Of a stretch of 64,000 nt of DNA, positions 10,101-22,000 are shown in pieces. The stretch's first letter is position 1. Each line of letters starts with the position of its first letter. The notes below the pieces were generated by a model that was not told the origin of the DNA, did no database searches, and saw only the letters and a list, made by a program, of their open reading frames with translations. A program made the position numbers and the translations under genes. Origin of the DNA: Aspidiotus rigidus (Eukaryota > Arthropoda > Insecta > Hemiptera > Diaspididae); the NCBI GenBank assembly GCA_035079385.1, contig JAVHKY010000004.1, forward strand, positions 22,619,001-22,683,000, in the 5' to 3' direction.

Positions 10101-10371
10101 TATCGGGTTGACGCTCATCATGGGAGGATAGGTTAGATTGTTTAAATATACAGTTGTCAAACTATGTAGTAACTGTAAGAAATAAAAAAGAAAATTACTT
10201 CGTCCGGAAGGCACTGAATATTTGCACCACTCGTAGGTAAATCTTCGGTATCCATCTGAAATTCAGTAAAGATTCAAAATATGAGTCAAATGTATTGACC
10301 AAATTGGATTAATTTCCATCAATCATAAGAAAAATAGTTTTATACCCAAATAATTTAACATGAAATGCTTA

Positions 10372-11456
10372 TGTTACGGTAAATGAGGTAAAAGGGTTGA
10401 GTAACGTGAATAACCGGTCAATGACTGTCACTCGCCGACAGAAAGTCGAGTAACGTGAATCACCCAAACAGCATTAGTCACATAACGTTAATAACCGACG
10501 AATCACGTAATTAGCCAACTGATTTGGTGAATTACGTGGATGAATCATAGTTAGAGAGTATTTTCGGCGATTCACATTACAACTTGTATTGACGCGGTGA
10601 ATGATCATGTCGTAATTAAGGGACTATATAAGATAGGTATGCGCAAGTGATAATAATCTGGTTGATGAAGTGTGAGAGGAGCATTTATTCAGCGTCTGAT
10701 TGGTCTGATTCCCGAATAACTGCTCCTCCTATACGAAAGAATAAATGAATGCCCCATATATTTGAAACTGTGCGTTCATTGTCAGAAGAAAGCTGTCGTA
10801 CCAAAGAAGGGCCTTGCTACAAATCCGATCCTCCACTCTGCATTCAATTCTAGAGCGCAAATGGACCTTATCGACATGCAGTCACAGAGTTTCAATGACT
10901 TCCGCTTCATCATGGTATATCAAGACCATCTAACAAAGTTGGTTATCCTCAGAGCATTGAAACGGAAGTGCTACTAATCTTATCGACATCTACACCACTT
11001 TTGGGGCGCCAGCTACACTGCTTTCGGACAATGGCCGTAAATTTGTCAACACGAGCAGTGGGATAATGTCAAAATTGTACATGGAAAGCCAAGACATTCA
11101 CAGAGCCAAGGTTCTGCGACTTTTGCATCCTTCTCTTTTCATTTACTCATTTGTAGTATTTGTCGTTCTAACACGTCAACTTCATTTAAAATACATTTCT
11201 TTCTGGTATAAGTATAAAAAATATGTCATTTCTTTATTTTATTCGACATTCCCCACCAGACCTTGGCTACTAACGAGAATCACCGGTTAATGTTTGATAT
11301 CAAATAGTACATCACAAGTTTTACCACGTCTCTTATGCATTCACGTGAATCACCGGCAATACACGAGAATTAGCAGAACAATTGTGGATCTTTAGCGTTT
11401 CACGATATTCTCTGGTAAATCACGTGAATTTCTTCATCACGTCATCTACCGTAAAA
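10372..11456 (+). mobile_element. Ginger-like DNA transposon (internally decayed)
   Basis: The element is bounded by TGTTACGGTAAATGA at 10372 and TCATCTACCGTAAAA ending at 11456, imperfect inverted repeats. It is flanked by the direct repeat CTTA (10368-10371 and 11457-11460), a 4-bp target duplication. Homologous DNA beside genes A (near 26560) and B (near 49725) lacks it. Subterminal regions contain many ACGTGAAT(C/A)ACCGG-like motifs. An integrase remnant lies inside. A 4-bp duplication plus a gypsy-like integrase inside TIRs is the hallmark of Ginger elements. Confidence 0.7.
10744..11125 (+). pseudogene. Ginger/gypsy-type integrase relic
   Basis: The first frame reads HCQKKAVVPKKGLATNPIL, then RAQMDLIDMQSQSFNDF and MVYQDHLTKLVILRALK. 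After a frameshift near 10970 it continues LIDIYTTFGAPATLLSDNGR, then (shifted again) IVHGKPRHSQSQGS. This is the zinc-finger end and DDE core of the integrase family also seen in KRBA2-like proteins. Two catalytic Asp (LID, SDN) are visible; the Glu region (expected after SQGS) is lost. Not functional. Confidence 0.75.
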
Positions 11457-11888
11457 CTTAAAATTTTAACACAATTACACTTGAAAATCCGCCAATTTTG
11501 AGAAATTGAAAAATTTGTGGTGGGTTCCGAAGGCTGAGCGAAAGCACTTAAAGGTTTATCTTTACTTGTACTATTTTGTGCAGAAGAGTGTCATAAGTGA
11601 CTCGAACTTACATTTGTAAAATTGGATATCAAAACCTACGGCATTAAACTTCAAATGACAAAGTGAGTACCTATTTTTTTATCATAGCGTCGTCTCTGAC
11701 ATAGGTATGAAAACTGATCACGCTCTCAAAATTTTTGAAAAAAGTACCATCCATCCTTAAGGAAAAATACTCGAGGGAGTAAAGGAGCGAATACAAAAAC
11801 CTAAATGATTCTCAAGGTATAGAAAGCGACTAAACCCAAAAACCAACAAGAACAAGTAACCCCAATCGAGATCATGACTAAACCAGCA

Positions 11889-13600
11889 GGTCATCAAAAT
11901 GTGAATCATTCTCATAGACTAATTCAATCAATCCTTCCTCAGGAATATACGTGTTCAACACGGTGACATCGTTGTTATTCCGATGTCGTATAATATCGAT
12001 TTCCTCCAGAGCCAATCGATTAAAGTACGAATTCTCCTTGTGGAGAGGAACTTCGGACCCCTCGCTAAAACTATGACCACTTTCAATTAAGTGATCAGCA
12101 AAGGCGTATTCACCAGTTCTTTTACTCCACTTTTTTTTGTGTGTTCATCCACTCTAATTTGGAGTTGACGGCTAGTTAAACCTATATAGACACTGGGGTA
12201 ATCCCTACAAGCTACCTTATGAATACTCTCCCTCTCGGCTGACGGAGTGGGGACTTTTAATTTAACGTATAAACTCTTAACAGTATTAGTATTCTGGAAA
12301 GCCGGCCAAAAATCAAAGGGACAGAGGATACGGCCCTACTCCGTAGAAAACATAGCCAAAAACGGCAGTCTAAGCTTGATATCAGAGTCTCCCACTAAAC
12401 GTGAGGTCATTGTACACCTTCACCTGATTCGCTCACGCAAGGTGCTTTATCGTAACTAGCTCTTTATGAAAGGTGACCTGATTCAGAGGAACGTGAGTGG
12501 GGCGATATATCAAATTATCAAAAGTAGTTATTTTGTTGGCAACAGGAACATATATCTTTGTGCTACCCGCATCACACAGGCACTTACTTCTACCTGACAG
12601 GCAACTTAAAGTACATAACTCTACTTTTAATCACCTGTTTGTACGTTTTTTCTAAACCTTTTTTTCGAATAATTTCTAATACCCTGGAAAATAAACAAGG
12701 GTGAGCTCTTTTTCTTGAAACCACAATCAATAACTGTCTTTAACTACCAGTGCACAAAATACTTCTCGCGCCGACCACCACCAACTAACGTATCCCAATT
12801 TTCTTTCCCTCCTTGAGCAGGGAACACACAAAACCACTTTAGCTGGCTTCTGGTCCGACCTCAAAAGAGCAACGAGTCCCTGAGCACGGGTACAGTACCC
12901 AAATACCACTGTACTGTCTAAACAACTACAAGACTGTAACTTACCCTTCAAAACTATATACCGTCGTTGGATCGGAAAAAACCTCCTATGTGGCAAAAAT
13001 AAAATTTTACAGGAGAAGCAAAAAACTGATTATTTTGTGAAAAGAAGGCCAAAATACTTTGGAAACGTCTCATTAAATGTAGAGAAGCTTCTTTGATACA
13101 GTAGTAACAGAAAATTTTCAAAATTTCCTAAAATACGGCGGTATTGGGCGATAAATGCACATAGGAGGAATTCCTGGCCCTAAATGTTGCACAACCATAA
13201 GAGGTTTGCTCTGCACATAGGAGGTATTCGAGACCACATTTTCTGGATGGTGCACGTAGGAGGTATTCAAAACCGCTCCTACCGGCGTATTTTGAACTTA
13301 GCACATAGGGGATTTTTCCAGTCGATGCGCCTTGAAATTCCGCGTCCAACCATATAAAAAAGTGCATTTCTCAAAAAATGGCACATAGGAGGTTTCTTCC
13401 GATCCAACGACGATACACTATTTACAGAAGGAAAACCCGTGAATAACAATATCGGTCGATGTATCTTTGCGGCAAATACAGACAAATTCATGGACACCGT
13501 CAATGACGGAGGTAGTCAAGTCCAAAAAGTTTATGAAGGAGCCACCAACTTCCAGTGTAAATTTATGGACGGGTATAGGCTGTTTAAATAAGCGAGAAAC
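11889..13600 (-). pseudogene. Penelope-like pseudogene, split by an insertion
   Basis: Minus strand. From about 13600 it reads LNSLYPSINFTLEVGGSF, INFLDLTTSVIDGVHEF and CRKDTSTDIVIHGFSFC, then is broken by foreign DNA (12547-13424). It resumes as PVANKITTFDNLIYRPTHVP and, after frameshifts, ends with the GIY-YIG tail FADHLIESGHSFSEGSE, LHKENSYFNRLALEEIDII and NNDVTVLNTYIPEEGLIEL. It is a diverged relative of the element at 928-2820. The YVDD box lies upstream of what remains. In units A and B only about the last 90 bp of this copy remain. Confidence 0.8.
12547..13424. mobile_element. insertion inside the Penelope pseudogene, with inverted repeats and a recurring ACCTCCTATGTGC motif
   Basis: Joining 12546 to 13425 restores the Penelope reading, so this 878-bp block was inserted. 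At 12945-12993 and 13381-13425 it has 40-bp inverted repeats around CGTCGTTGGATCGG. A GCACATAGGAGGT(A/T)TTC motif recurs near 13157, 13214, 13251, 13300 and 13381, and inverted near 12980. Short minus-strand frames exist but match no transposase I recognise. Confidence 0.55.
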
Positions 13601-13654
13601 TCACTATAGAGTTGTGCAGGCGCGGTCCACGCACACAAAATGGCGGCAAGAACG

Positions 13655-13935
13655 GATGTACTCAGCAAGATATTTTAAAACTGTTTTCGAAAGTGCGCAG
13701 TCATTTAGAATGAAGGACACGTTCTAAGTTACGAAACGCACTGTCGAGATACAGAATTCTGACATACGTGCAAGAAGGAAGGATCTCAGCATGGGTACCT
13801 CACGGTGACGGATTCTCGATAAGCGGTGTAAGTACCTAATTATCAATTGAAGAATGTGAAACTTCTCCACGGTCGACTTCCCGGAGGTCTTCTTTTCTAC
13901 TTGTATAGTTATACATTAATAGAACAGGATTCTAC
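13655..13935 (+). repeat. unit-end block (RSFRMKD / GDGFSISGV family), copy at end of unit D
   Basis: This block marks the end of each array unit. Shared peptide-like stretches in paralogous copies are DVLRTVFESVRSFRMKDT and YVQKGRISVWVPQGDGFSI. This copy is frameshifted. Related copies lie at 30240-30935, 31914-32290, 50340-50940 and 53540-54300. It may derive from a real exon, but I cannot name the gene. Confidence 0.55.
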
Positions 13936-14072
13936 ATTTGAATCTTTTCTGTTTCCTCGTAGGTACTTTTCTGTAGATATAAAGAAACCCAATTTGAATA
14001 TAATATTGAATTTAATACAGTTGACCACGTGGTCTTCTAAAGGACTCTTCATGAGAAACAACTTTTCAAATA

Positions 14073-14513
14073 ATAAAGAATCAAAACTTGCTTGTGTTAC
14101 TACACCATTTTATTATGCGAAAAGTTTTTAAACGAGAGTATTCGAACTTTCAATGGGACCTAGCCGTCATCTTCAAGAATTCGTACTAAAATATAAACAT
14201 AAATACTAGGACCAGATCCGAGAGGCACCAAATTCTTGACAGGATGTAATGCTACAATTCTTGAATGAGTAACGCATATGTGTTGGCGAATTCTGACCAG
14301 ATAATAACAAGTGGTCGCGAGAATAGTGATAAAAAGTGGAAGCTGTTAGAAATACTTCATATTTTAAGATGCAACATCATTAGTTTGACAACGCTAATCT
14401 CGCCAACACATATGAAGATGACAGCTAGGTTCCGTTGAAACGTCAAATACTCGTTTAAAAACTTTCGTGTAATAAAATAGTGTGGCAACAAAAGCTAGTT
14501 TCAATTCTTTATT
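14073..14513. mobile_element. head-to-head inverted element with degenerate hammerhead-like motifs
   Basis: The left arm (about 14073-14187, minus orientation) and right arm (about 14388-14513, plus) are inverted copies containing GAAGATGAC(G/A)GCTAGGT, a GAAAC/GAAAG box, and an ATAAAATRGTGTRGYAAC tail. A single-arm paralog lies at 55310-55565. The order TGAAGA, spacer, GAAAC, GTC resembles a decayed hammerhead, but stem II and stem I are poor. The arrangement matches the inverted Penelope copies at 1-2820. Confidence 0.5.
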
Positions 14514-14879
14514 ATCTTTATTGTCCTGGAAAAATGGGACTTTTATTTTAATTTTTATTTTACAAAATGTATTTTTGGATGCAAAATTTTGAATTTTGGA
14601 CTATGGGCTTAATTATACATACATCATTTGGTGTCAAAGTCATCATTTTACGAGTAACCGTTTAAAGGTACAAATTCGGAACGATGTACACAGAATTTTA
14701 AGCTGATATATGCGAAAGTAGAAAAAGAAGTAAGAAAAGCTAAAATGAAATACCTCACCAAATTATCAGCCTATATAAAAATTGTGAATGAGTGACTGGG
14801 AAAAAAGAGAGGAAGACGAATTGCAGGGATTAAAAGATGAAGAAAAAAATTTTAAGCCTGAAGCTGTTTAATAATTATA

Positions 14880-17540
14880 TGATAATAATACGGTACCTGC
14901 AGTGAAAAATTGAGACCACCAACAGGACGAGATGATAATCTTTTCGCGCAGTTTAAAAGTAGGAACGCACTTCACCAGGTTCACAAGTGTACTGGGGCCA
15001 CGAACTGGTGAGACGACTTGATTCACGGCTTTCAGATTGGTCACGTGTTTCTTTCTACTGTTTTCTCTTTTACGTGATCACGTGATGGTGAAATTCTTCT
15101 CCTTTTTGAGCGAGACCTTTTCGATTGAAAAAAAAAAACAAAACGATGACTCGCAATATCCAGCAACGCTCTCACTGAATCGGATCGATTATTGTACTAC
15201 GTGGGTCTATTTAGGAAAAAAAGTCCATAAGTATAGTCTTTTTTTTCTCATGTAGTGCCTTTTCTGAATTCTACAACTTGAAGGTCTATTGATGCGGAAA
15301 ACGTCTTTGGCCTAGGTGTAAACGTCTCGCTTGAGAACGACATGCTCGTCGAAAATCATTAGGATTGTGAGGTGGACATCACTCTTAAGGAAAATGTACA
15401 TATTAACCTTTTGAAAAATAAAATAATACATTATCTGAGTTGCTATTGTTTTCTTGCTCCTAAATAACTTGAACTTTCTTCCCCACCACCTTGAAGGGTG
15501 TTATACGCAGAGTAAATCTTCGAGATTCTTTTAAGCAGTGAAGAACAAATGAATCGGAACTGCCATCAACCTTCGACAATACTGTTAGGAGGATTACAAA
15601 TACTTCAACAATAATGACGTCACGAGTAATATCTCACGAACACTTGACCTAGGCTAGTTAGAAGCCTAGACTAAAATATTTCAAGATGACTGATAAAATA
15701 TAAGAGACATGAAACATGATCCATCTTCTTCTTCTAGCTTCTTTTCAGCTTAGGCCTATAATAAATAGCCTAAATCATTTCGAACATTAGAAGGCCTAGC
15801 ACAGTATATTAGGCCTACAATTAATAGCCTAAACCATTTCGAACATTATACTAACTAGACTGATCCTAATACGAGACAATACTACCTAAGTCTATAATAA
15901 GTAGCCTAAAAATTCCTATCATACGTAGCATAGAGGTAAGAGTACCATACTAGGTCTACCCATATAATACATAGCCTAAACAATTTCAAACTCCTACCTT
16001 CATTATAGTGGGCTTAATATACTATACTAGGCCTATACTAACCAGCTTTATACTAACTAGGCTATTATACTACACTAGCCTGAATCACATTCTATCATAT
16101 TATATAGCTCGGATGAAGAAATTTTTCTGTCCCACGTTTTGCCTCCCGGCGCCCGGCGCCCGTCATTTTTCTTCAAAATACCCTCCAATAAAACAGGTCT
16201 GTTAATAAAATAATACATTTGCTATATGAATTACCGATTTATAAGAGACTTATAGGGGACGAACCCAATCTATAAATAAAAAATTTCACACTCTAATTTT
16301 TTTTATTTTTTTTTTTGAAATTGTACCTCGATGGTAAAAATTACAGCCTCATCTGAAAAAGAAATTTAGTAACGATTTACTCGTAGTTGTTGATGAAGTT
16401 AGTAACTATTTAAATTTCTAATCTGCTACAACTTAGTAATTTATACAGTTTATATTTATCTTGGCAAGATTTTCGGTACAATTGTGTGTATTATTATTTC
16501 TTTTGTTTTTTGACCGTTCTCTCCTTTACCTAAGTCATAAATTTGCGTCCGTACGTCCGGATGTAGTACAATGATCTTCCCTTGTATATTAGCCTTATTG
16601 ACATATTAACAGGGACCCTGTTTTATGGGGGGCTTTTTGAGAAATATGGGGAAAAATTTTGACTGATATTGGACTTGCAAAAATTTCGACTATCGAGCTA
16701 TCATACATAGCTCAAGATTCGAGAAAAATTTAGACTATCAAACTATATTATACTAGGCTTACAGTAGGTCCAGGCCTTCTTTATACTAGCTTTATCTAGG
16801 TGTAGGCTTCCTTGGATTTTCAATACCAAATCCCATTTTACTCATAAAACAGGTTCCCTGCGTTCCTCGTTTACCTTCGTTAAGGAAGCCGTCGATTTTC
16901 ATGCCATACGAGGCCTATATTTGATTTTAGCATCCTTTATGTTAAGCTTATACTAGACCTAGACCTCTTTTCGTTCTATGCGGTAAATTTCTTATATACT
17001 AAGCCTATACTATATCTAAGCCTACGTTATACTAGCTTTATACTAGGCTAAGGCTTCCTCTCGAATACTATTGTTCTCTGCAATTTATAATAACTAGGCT
17101 CTATAATACTGTACTTTGTATCCCTCCCCTTCCTTCGTAATAAACCATAACGTCATCAACCCCGAGCCTGCGATTCTGAATTTTGCAAGTTCAATCCACG
17201 CGAGTAAGACCCTAGGAACAAGATAGCTTTACTTTCAGTACACTACGTCTGTATCAATCCAAGAAGGGGGGGGGGCGACCGAGGGAACTCGTGAGCTCTT
17301 TCCCACCTAGATAACCTAACTTACAGCTCACCACGTCTCTAAATCTAAGAACGGGGGCAAACAAGCGGAGCGAGTGAGCCCCCTAATATTACAGTACACC
17401 ACTCCTATATTAGTCCAAGAATGGGGTGTACCCCTTCGTGAGAAAAATTTACAAGCTAGAACATGATTTTATCCCAAAGAGCAAGAGTGCCCTTAAATAC
17501 AAATGAGGTGATTCGTGACTAGACAATTTATATGATCTTT
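14880..17540. other. gene-free spacer with AGGCCTATA/ACTAGGC-rich repeats
   Basis: No gene seen. 15640-16100 and 16740-17110 are full of degenerate AGGCCTATAATAAATAGCC and TATACTAGGCTTA motifs, including three spaced near-copies at about 15750, 15810 and 15885. 16600-16900 carries the dispersed ACAGGGACCCTGTTTTATGG and AAATTTCGACTATCGAGCTA motifs found again at 37000-37260, 57460 and 61000-62500. Confidence 0.5.
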
Positions 17541-17567
17541 ATTTATTTAGCTCTGCCTAAAAATTTC

Positions 17568-17886
17568 GAGGAATCGACTTCTTGAAAGCAGCAAAAAGAG
17601 CAAAATGGGACTGGGCGGGACATGTAGCAAGGCAAGATGGGAACAAATGGACATATAAATTGAAAAATTGGTTTCTAAAAGAGGGTAGGAAGAAGGGAAA
17701 GCAAAAAACAAGGTGGGAAGACGAAATAATAAAATTCTTGGGGTGCAAAAGACTATACCATGAAGTGGCGTACGACCGACAAGAGTGGTCGAGGTTGAGG
17801 GAGGCCTTCCCCCAAAATAGGGCCCTGTATATATATAATTAATAAGTATTTTTATGTATTATTTACCAATAAAGGCTGATGATAAT
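17568..17886 (+). mobile_element. RTE-like LINE 3' tail with 27-bp target duplication, absent from unit B
   Basis: Flanked by near-identical 27-bp repeats (17541-17567 and 17887-17913, two mismatches) ending in CTGCCTAAAAATTTC. Unit B has the empty site near 42010-42035. The insert has an 86-codon frame from 17582 with WDWAGHVARQDGNKWTYKL, TRWEDEIIKFLGC and DRQEWSRLREAFPQNRA. This is the C-terminal tail of LINE endonuclease-reverse transcriptases, where KWxWAGHIAR and DRxxWxxxxEAF are typical. The 3' end GGCTGATGATAATA fits a LINE tail. It is extremely 5'-truncated. Confidence 0.85.
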
Positions 17887-19079
17887 ATTTATTCGGCTCT
17901 GCCTAAAAATTTCTTTTTAAAATTTAGATCGTTGAAAAATGTGTTGTTTTCAATCATTTGGTGGATTGGATTGGCCTATTTACTAATTTATCGCACTATT
18001 GTTTTCTGTCTTCAAATAGCTATTGTTTGTAAGTTCCTTCTTCTTTTCGAGGATGAATGAATCATTGAAATTTCCCCATGCTAATCTTGAAGCTGTTTGA
18101 AGCTAATAAAATGCTTATCAGGTATTTTTGCCGACAAGTATCAGTGATGTGACGTCACAGAAAATTGATCTGTGTTGTGGATGGGACAAGAATTATTTCA
18201 CAAAGACATATTTCGTGTTCCACGCACTCAGGTTTCAGCATGGTTGAAAATAAAACCAATACAATAGAGGATCCGGGGGCCCGAACGCCTTTTTTTCTTC
18301 AATACAATGGCGTGGGAATTATTTCTTCATCCACTTCGTCAATCATTCTGGAAGGAATGCCTCATCTTGTGTCTGTATTATAACGTATGACGTATATCGG
18401 CTCGGTTTGCTACCCTAATGAAACCCCCGCGTAAGCTACACGTAACCTAGGGTGAGGGATTTCGAATGAGAGTTATAATAATAAATTATATGAGGAAACC
18501 TGAACACACGGGTGAACCGTAATATCTTGGTAAAAAGAGAGCCAGACATGGGATGAAGCGTGATAATGTACCGCACAATGCCCTAGAATCATGAGTCTGC
18601 AAATCATATTAGGCGTAGTGCTTATAAAAGATAATCTGACGATGTTTTCATTTACCAACAACTCCCCTCCTTTAATAAATAAGTTTACCTGAATATGAAT
18701 TTTGGTCAATCCACTCTATGTATGATTTTTTTAACAACATAAGTAGCGAGATTATTTTTCGAGGGTTTTTGCAACAGTTGGCATTGCTGGTAGGTACCAA
18801 AAATACTGTACATGTTTCTCATTTCTCCAACAAATTTATTATTGTCAATATTTAACAAATTTTACATTCATAGAATCAATAGGTTTTCACAACTTACAGT
18901 CATCCATAATGAAGAAAGATACTCCAAGTCGCTTGGAATGGCTGTTCAGCCGAAAGCCCTCGATTGAATGCGGTTTTATTCTATTTGTTCTTTTATTCCT
19001 TTGAGTATTTCTCTTTATTCACTCATTGAATGCTCGAAAAAGGAAAGTAAACGATTAAACTTATTTCATATTTCCTGGC

Positions 19080-22000
19080 TTAGAAACCCATTGAATCGAG
19101 ATCTAGGATTTTGCTTGGATTGTCTACGTTATCCGAGTCCTCCGCCTTCCTCACTTTACCAAGAACAGTATCGAGATGGAATTGATGCGTTCTATAAATA
19201 TCTACATCGGAGATATCTATTTCACATACGTGTAAAATACGTAAAGTTGGAGAATTTTCAAAAAAAAGTCTGCATTGTTGATCAATGAACTCCGTATCAC
19301 AAAACTATGTAAAAAAGAAACAAAAATATAAACCGTTATGAAAAAAATACGCCTATGAGATGACAACGAGATGAATATTTTGTTTACATTTGTGCAATAC
19401 GGTGATAAATCCAATAATCTCAGCTTCTTCAACTGTTGACATACCTTCAACCACGTACAAAAACCTGTATCGTCTCTTTTGAACGCACAAATAAGTGCCT
19501 CCAGATTTGGAAGGTTTGAGAAAGTTCTGAGCAAATCCTCACTTTTCAAATGTGCCTGGTTTAGAAGAAATACAAATTTAGTACAAGAAACCTTTTAACA
19601 ATTTCAAATACGCACATGCGGAGTACATTAACTCACTTTTGGTAGAAAATCCTGTGACAAAAATAAGGTTGTCAAATTTGGTAACTTTAGTTTCTCAAAA
19701 AGTGCTTTTGTGGACACCATATATTCCACGTTGAGTAACAAGGTTTGTAGTTCTGCAAGTAAAACAAATTCCAGTCACGATTCATTCAAGTAATGCGTTC
19801 AGGAACTGAATTCAATTATTACATAGTACTTTCTATCGTCAGATTTTCTATTAGTCGTGGAGGAGGGTGCTTTTATACGTCTATGAGTTAATTCAGTTTT
19901 ACATGCCTATGTAAAGTTACCTTTTGTTCTCGAGATAATAATTAAAGTACTGACAATAATATACAATGTTCGACATCATTTTGTCACTTCCTAAATGGTC
20001 TCGTTATACTCTACCTCCATTAATGATTTACAAATATTATATAGAACTCTCTTACAAGCAGTACTCGTCTACATGAGATGCAGCATGTCAACAGATAACA
20101 AGGCAAACTAAGAAAGACTAACGTATAAGTAGAGTAAGTAACAAGCAACAAGATCCAATTTAATTTTTGTTGCCTTATTGCTGCCTTGCAGTAGCATAGT
20201 TGCCGAGCATCATTCTTCATATCAAGCACAATGAATATCAAAAGTGGAAAATTTTAAAAATCGATGATTATTTCTTTCCGAGATTTGGGACATTTCTCTG
20301 AGCCACTCGCTCAAAATTTTCAATTCCTATAAGACTCTGAAACTCCCCTCTGAAGATCCTCTTTCTCTTATACCCAGCCTCCTTTTCTTCCATTTTGTAG
20401 AAAATTTTTAAAGTCACATTCCTATATTCAGCTCCATCAGACGGGTTTGAAACTTTTTCACGGTTAGAGACTGATTGCGACTCCGTGTTCAATGAAGCCA
20501 TCCAAACATGCTAAAATTCTTATTGTTCCAGGAAATATAGGGAATGGTACCGAGGAATCTCCTTATCTGTTGTGTGCTAGCGGTGAGAGATCGACTTCGG
20601 CGCAAAACGGGGAAATGTGCTGAAATTCTGGTAGTTTCAAGCGATGGAGGAAATGGAAACGAAGAAGTGGTCCTCTGTTGTGGACTCGAGGTGAGAGTTT
20701 GACTTTGACGGCGCATACGACCGAAGCGGGCAAACGTGCGGAAATTCTCTTGCTCCATGCAATGCAACAAATGTAGCCAAGAAGCTTGTTATCTGTTGTG
20801 TGCTTGCAGTGAGAGATCAACTACAACAGCTCCGTGATGATCGGAGCGGGGCGGTAGTCGATCTATCGCCACGAGTCCACAATAGGAGACGACTTCTTCG
20901 ATTCCATTTCCTCCAACGCACCTCTTGAAATAACCAGAATTTCAGCATGATTGTTGATCACAGTAGTGCTCTGGTCAATCTCTCACCGCAAGCACACGAC
21001 AGATATCGAGTTTCTTGGTTTCATTCCCTCTATTGCCTGAAATGGCGAGAATTTTTGCAAGTTAGCTTGGACAAATGAATAACGGGATCATAGTCAATCT
21101 CTCACAATGAACTTACAACCTTACCTGAGGGGACTAACGATTTCATCCGTTTTTATTCTAAAAACTGTACAATATCGAAATTGGGTTCTGCATGTCTTAG
21201 GGCTCCCCCTCCTCCAAAGACTGGAGGTAAAAGGCGTGTCTACAATGGGAAAACTCGAGTGCATAATACAGCAAAGACGTAGCAAACGCCATTTAACCTG
21301 TTTTCGGGCTAAAAATTGAATAGGGCAAGGTTTTGCACGGCTACAGTCCGTCCCCAAAGGTTGGAGGAGAAGGAGACCAGCACAAACGGAAAACTGTACA
21401 ACACAATCCAGCACAAACGAATCCATCAATAATTGTCTCAACAATCGAGATTGGGGCTGAGGACAATGACCTCAGAAAAATAAAGAAACTTTTTCAGCTT
21501 TAAACTTCGGTAAAAATATGTACAAATATTACAGTATACATGATTCTGGGCATGGAATGTCGAAGTATTCCTTTATGTTTATTAAATTCCTGTCAACTCA
21601 CTTTGTAAGTTCTTAATGGAATATCCACTTCGTCGACCATTTTTTTTGATACCAGTGTAACCGTAGTCAGTTGGGCGTTGTGATGCAGAAACGCTTTTGT
21701 CGTTCCACAATTTCAAACTCGTTAATTGACGCTGTCAGGGGAAGAGAAAAAAAGAATTAGAAGGTAAAACCTCTCTGGAGTCTTGTACCCATAAACTATA
21801 GAAAATTTACGAGTAAATTAAATTTTCTAATTGGGAGGCGTGAAGAGGTTTACAAGAAAAGAATGTGTAGATGTTGTGAGGAAGATTATTGAGACGAGCG
21901 AGATGAATGATATGCGTTTTTTCGATATGGAAATTACACGAAGAAAGAGGCGGTGAATGAAGGCTAGCAAAGCAGCGGATTTGTGAGATTGATGAAGAGA

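Larger units (their letters stand above)
8712..10255 (-). pseudogene. F-box/LRR gene fragment (copy D), exons 1 and partial 2
   Basis: Minus strand. Exon 1 (10255-10199) encodes MDTEDLPTSGANIQCLPDE and ends at a GT donor. Exon 2 starts at 9090 after a TTTCAG acceptor with ILMKILTDLSLSDRKNTR, so the F-box is split by a phase-0 intron as in genes A and B. The reading stays open to about 8712, where a MITE replaces the rest; exons 3-7 are absent and BEL integrase follows. The intron (9091-10198) carries a LINE relic and a GTCGAC-rich patch. Compared with gene A it is a 5' fragment of about 145 codons and probably non-functional. Confidence 0.75.

Noticed and set aside
15330..15360. CTTGAGAACGACATGCTCGTCGAAAATC, another hammerhead-like string
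   Set aside because: The paralog at 37546-37575 does not keep the boxes and there is no NUH site or stem I; chance hairpin.
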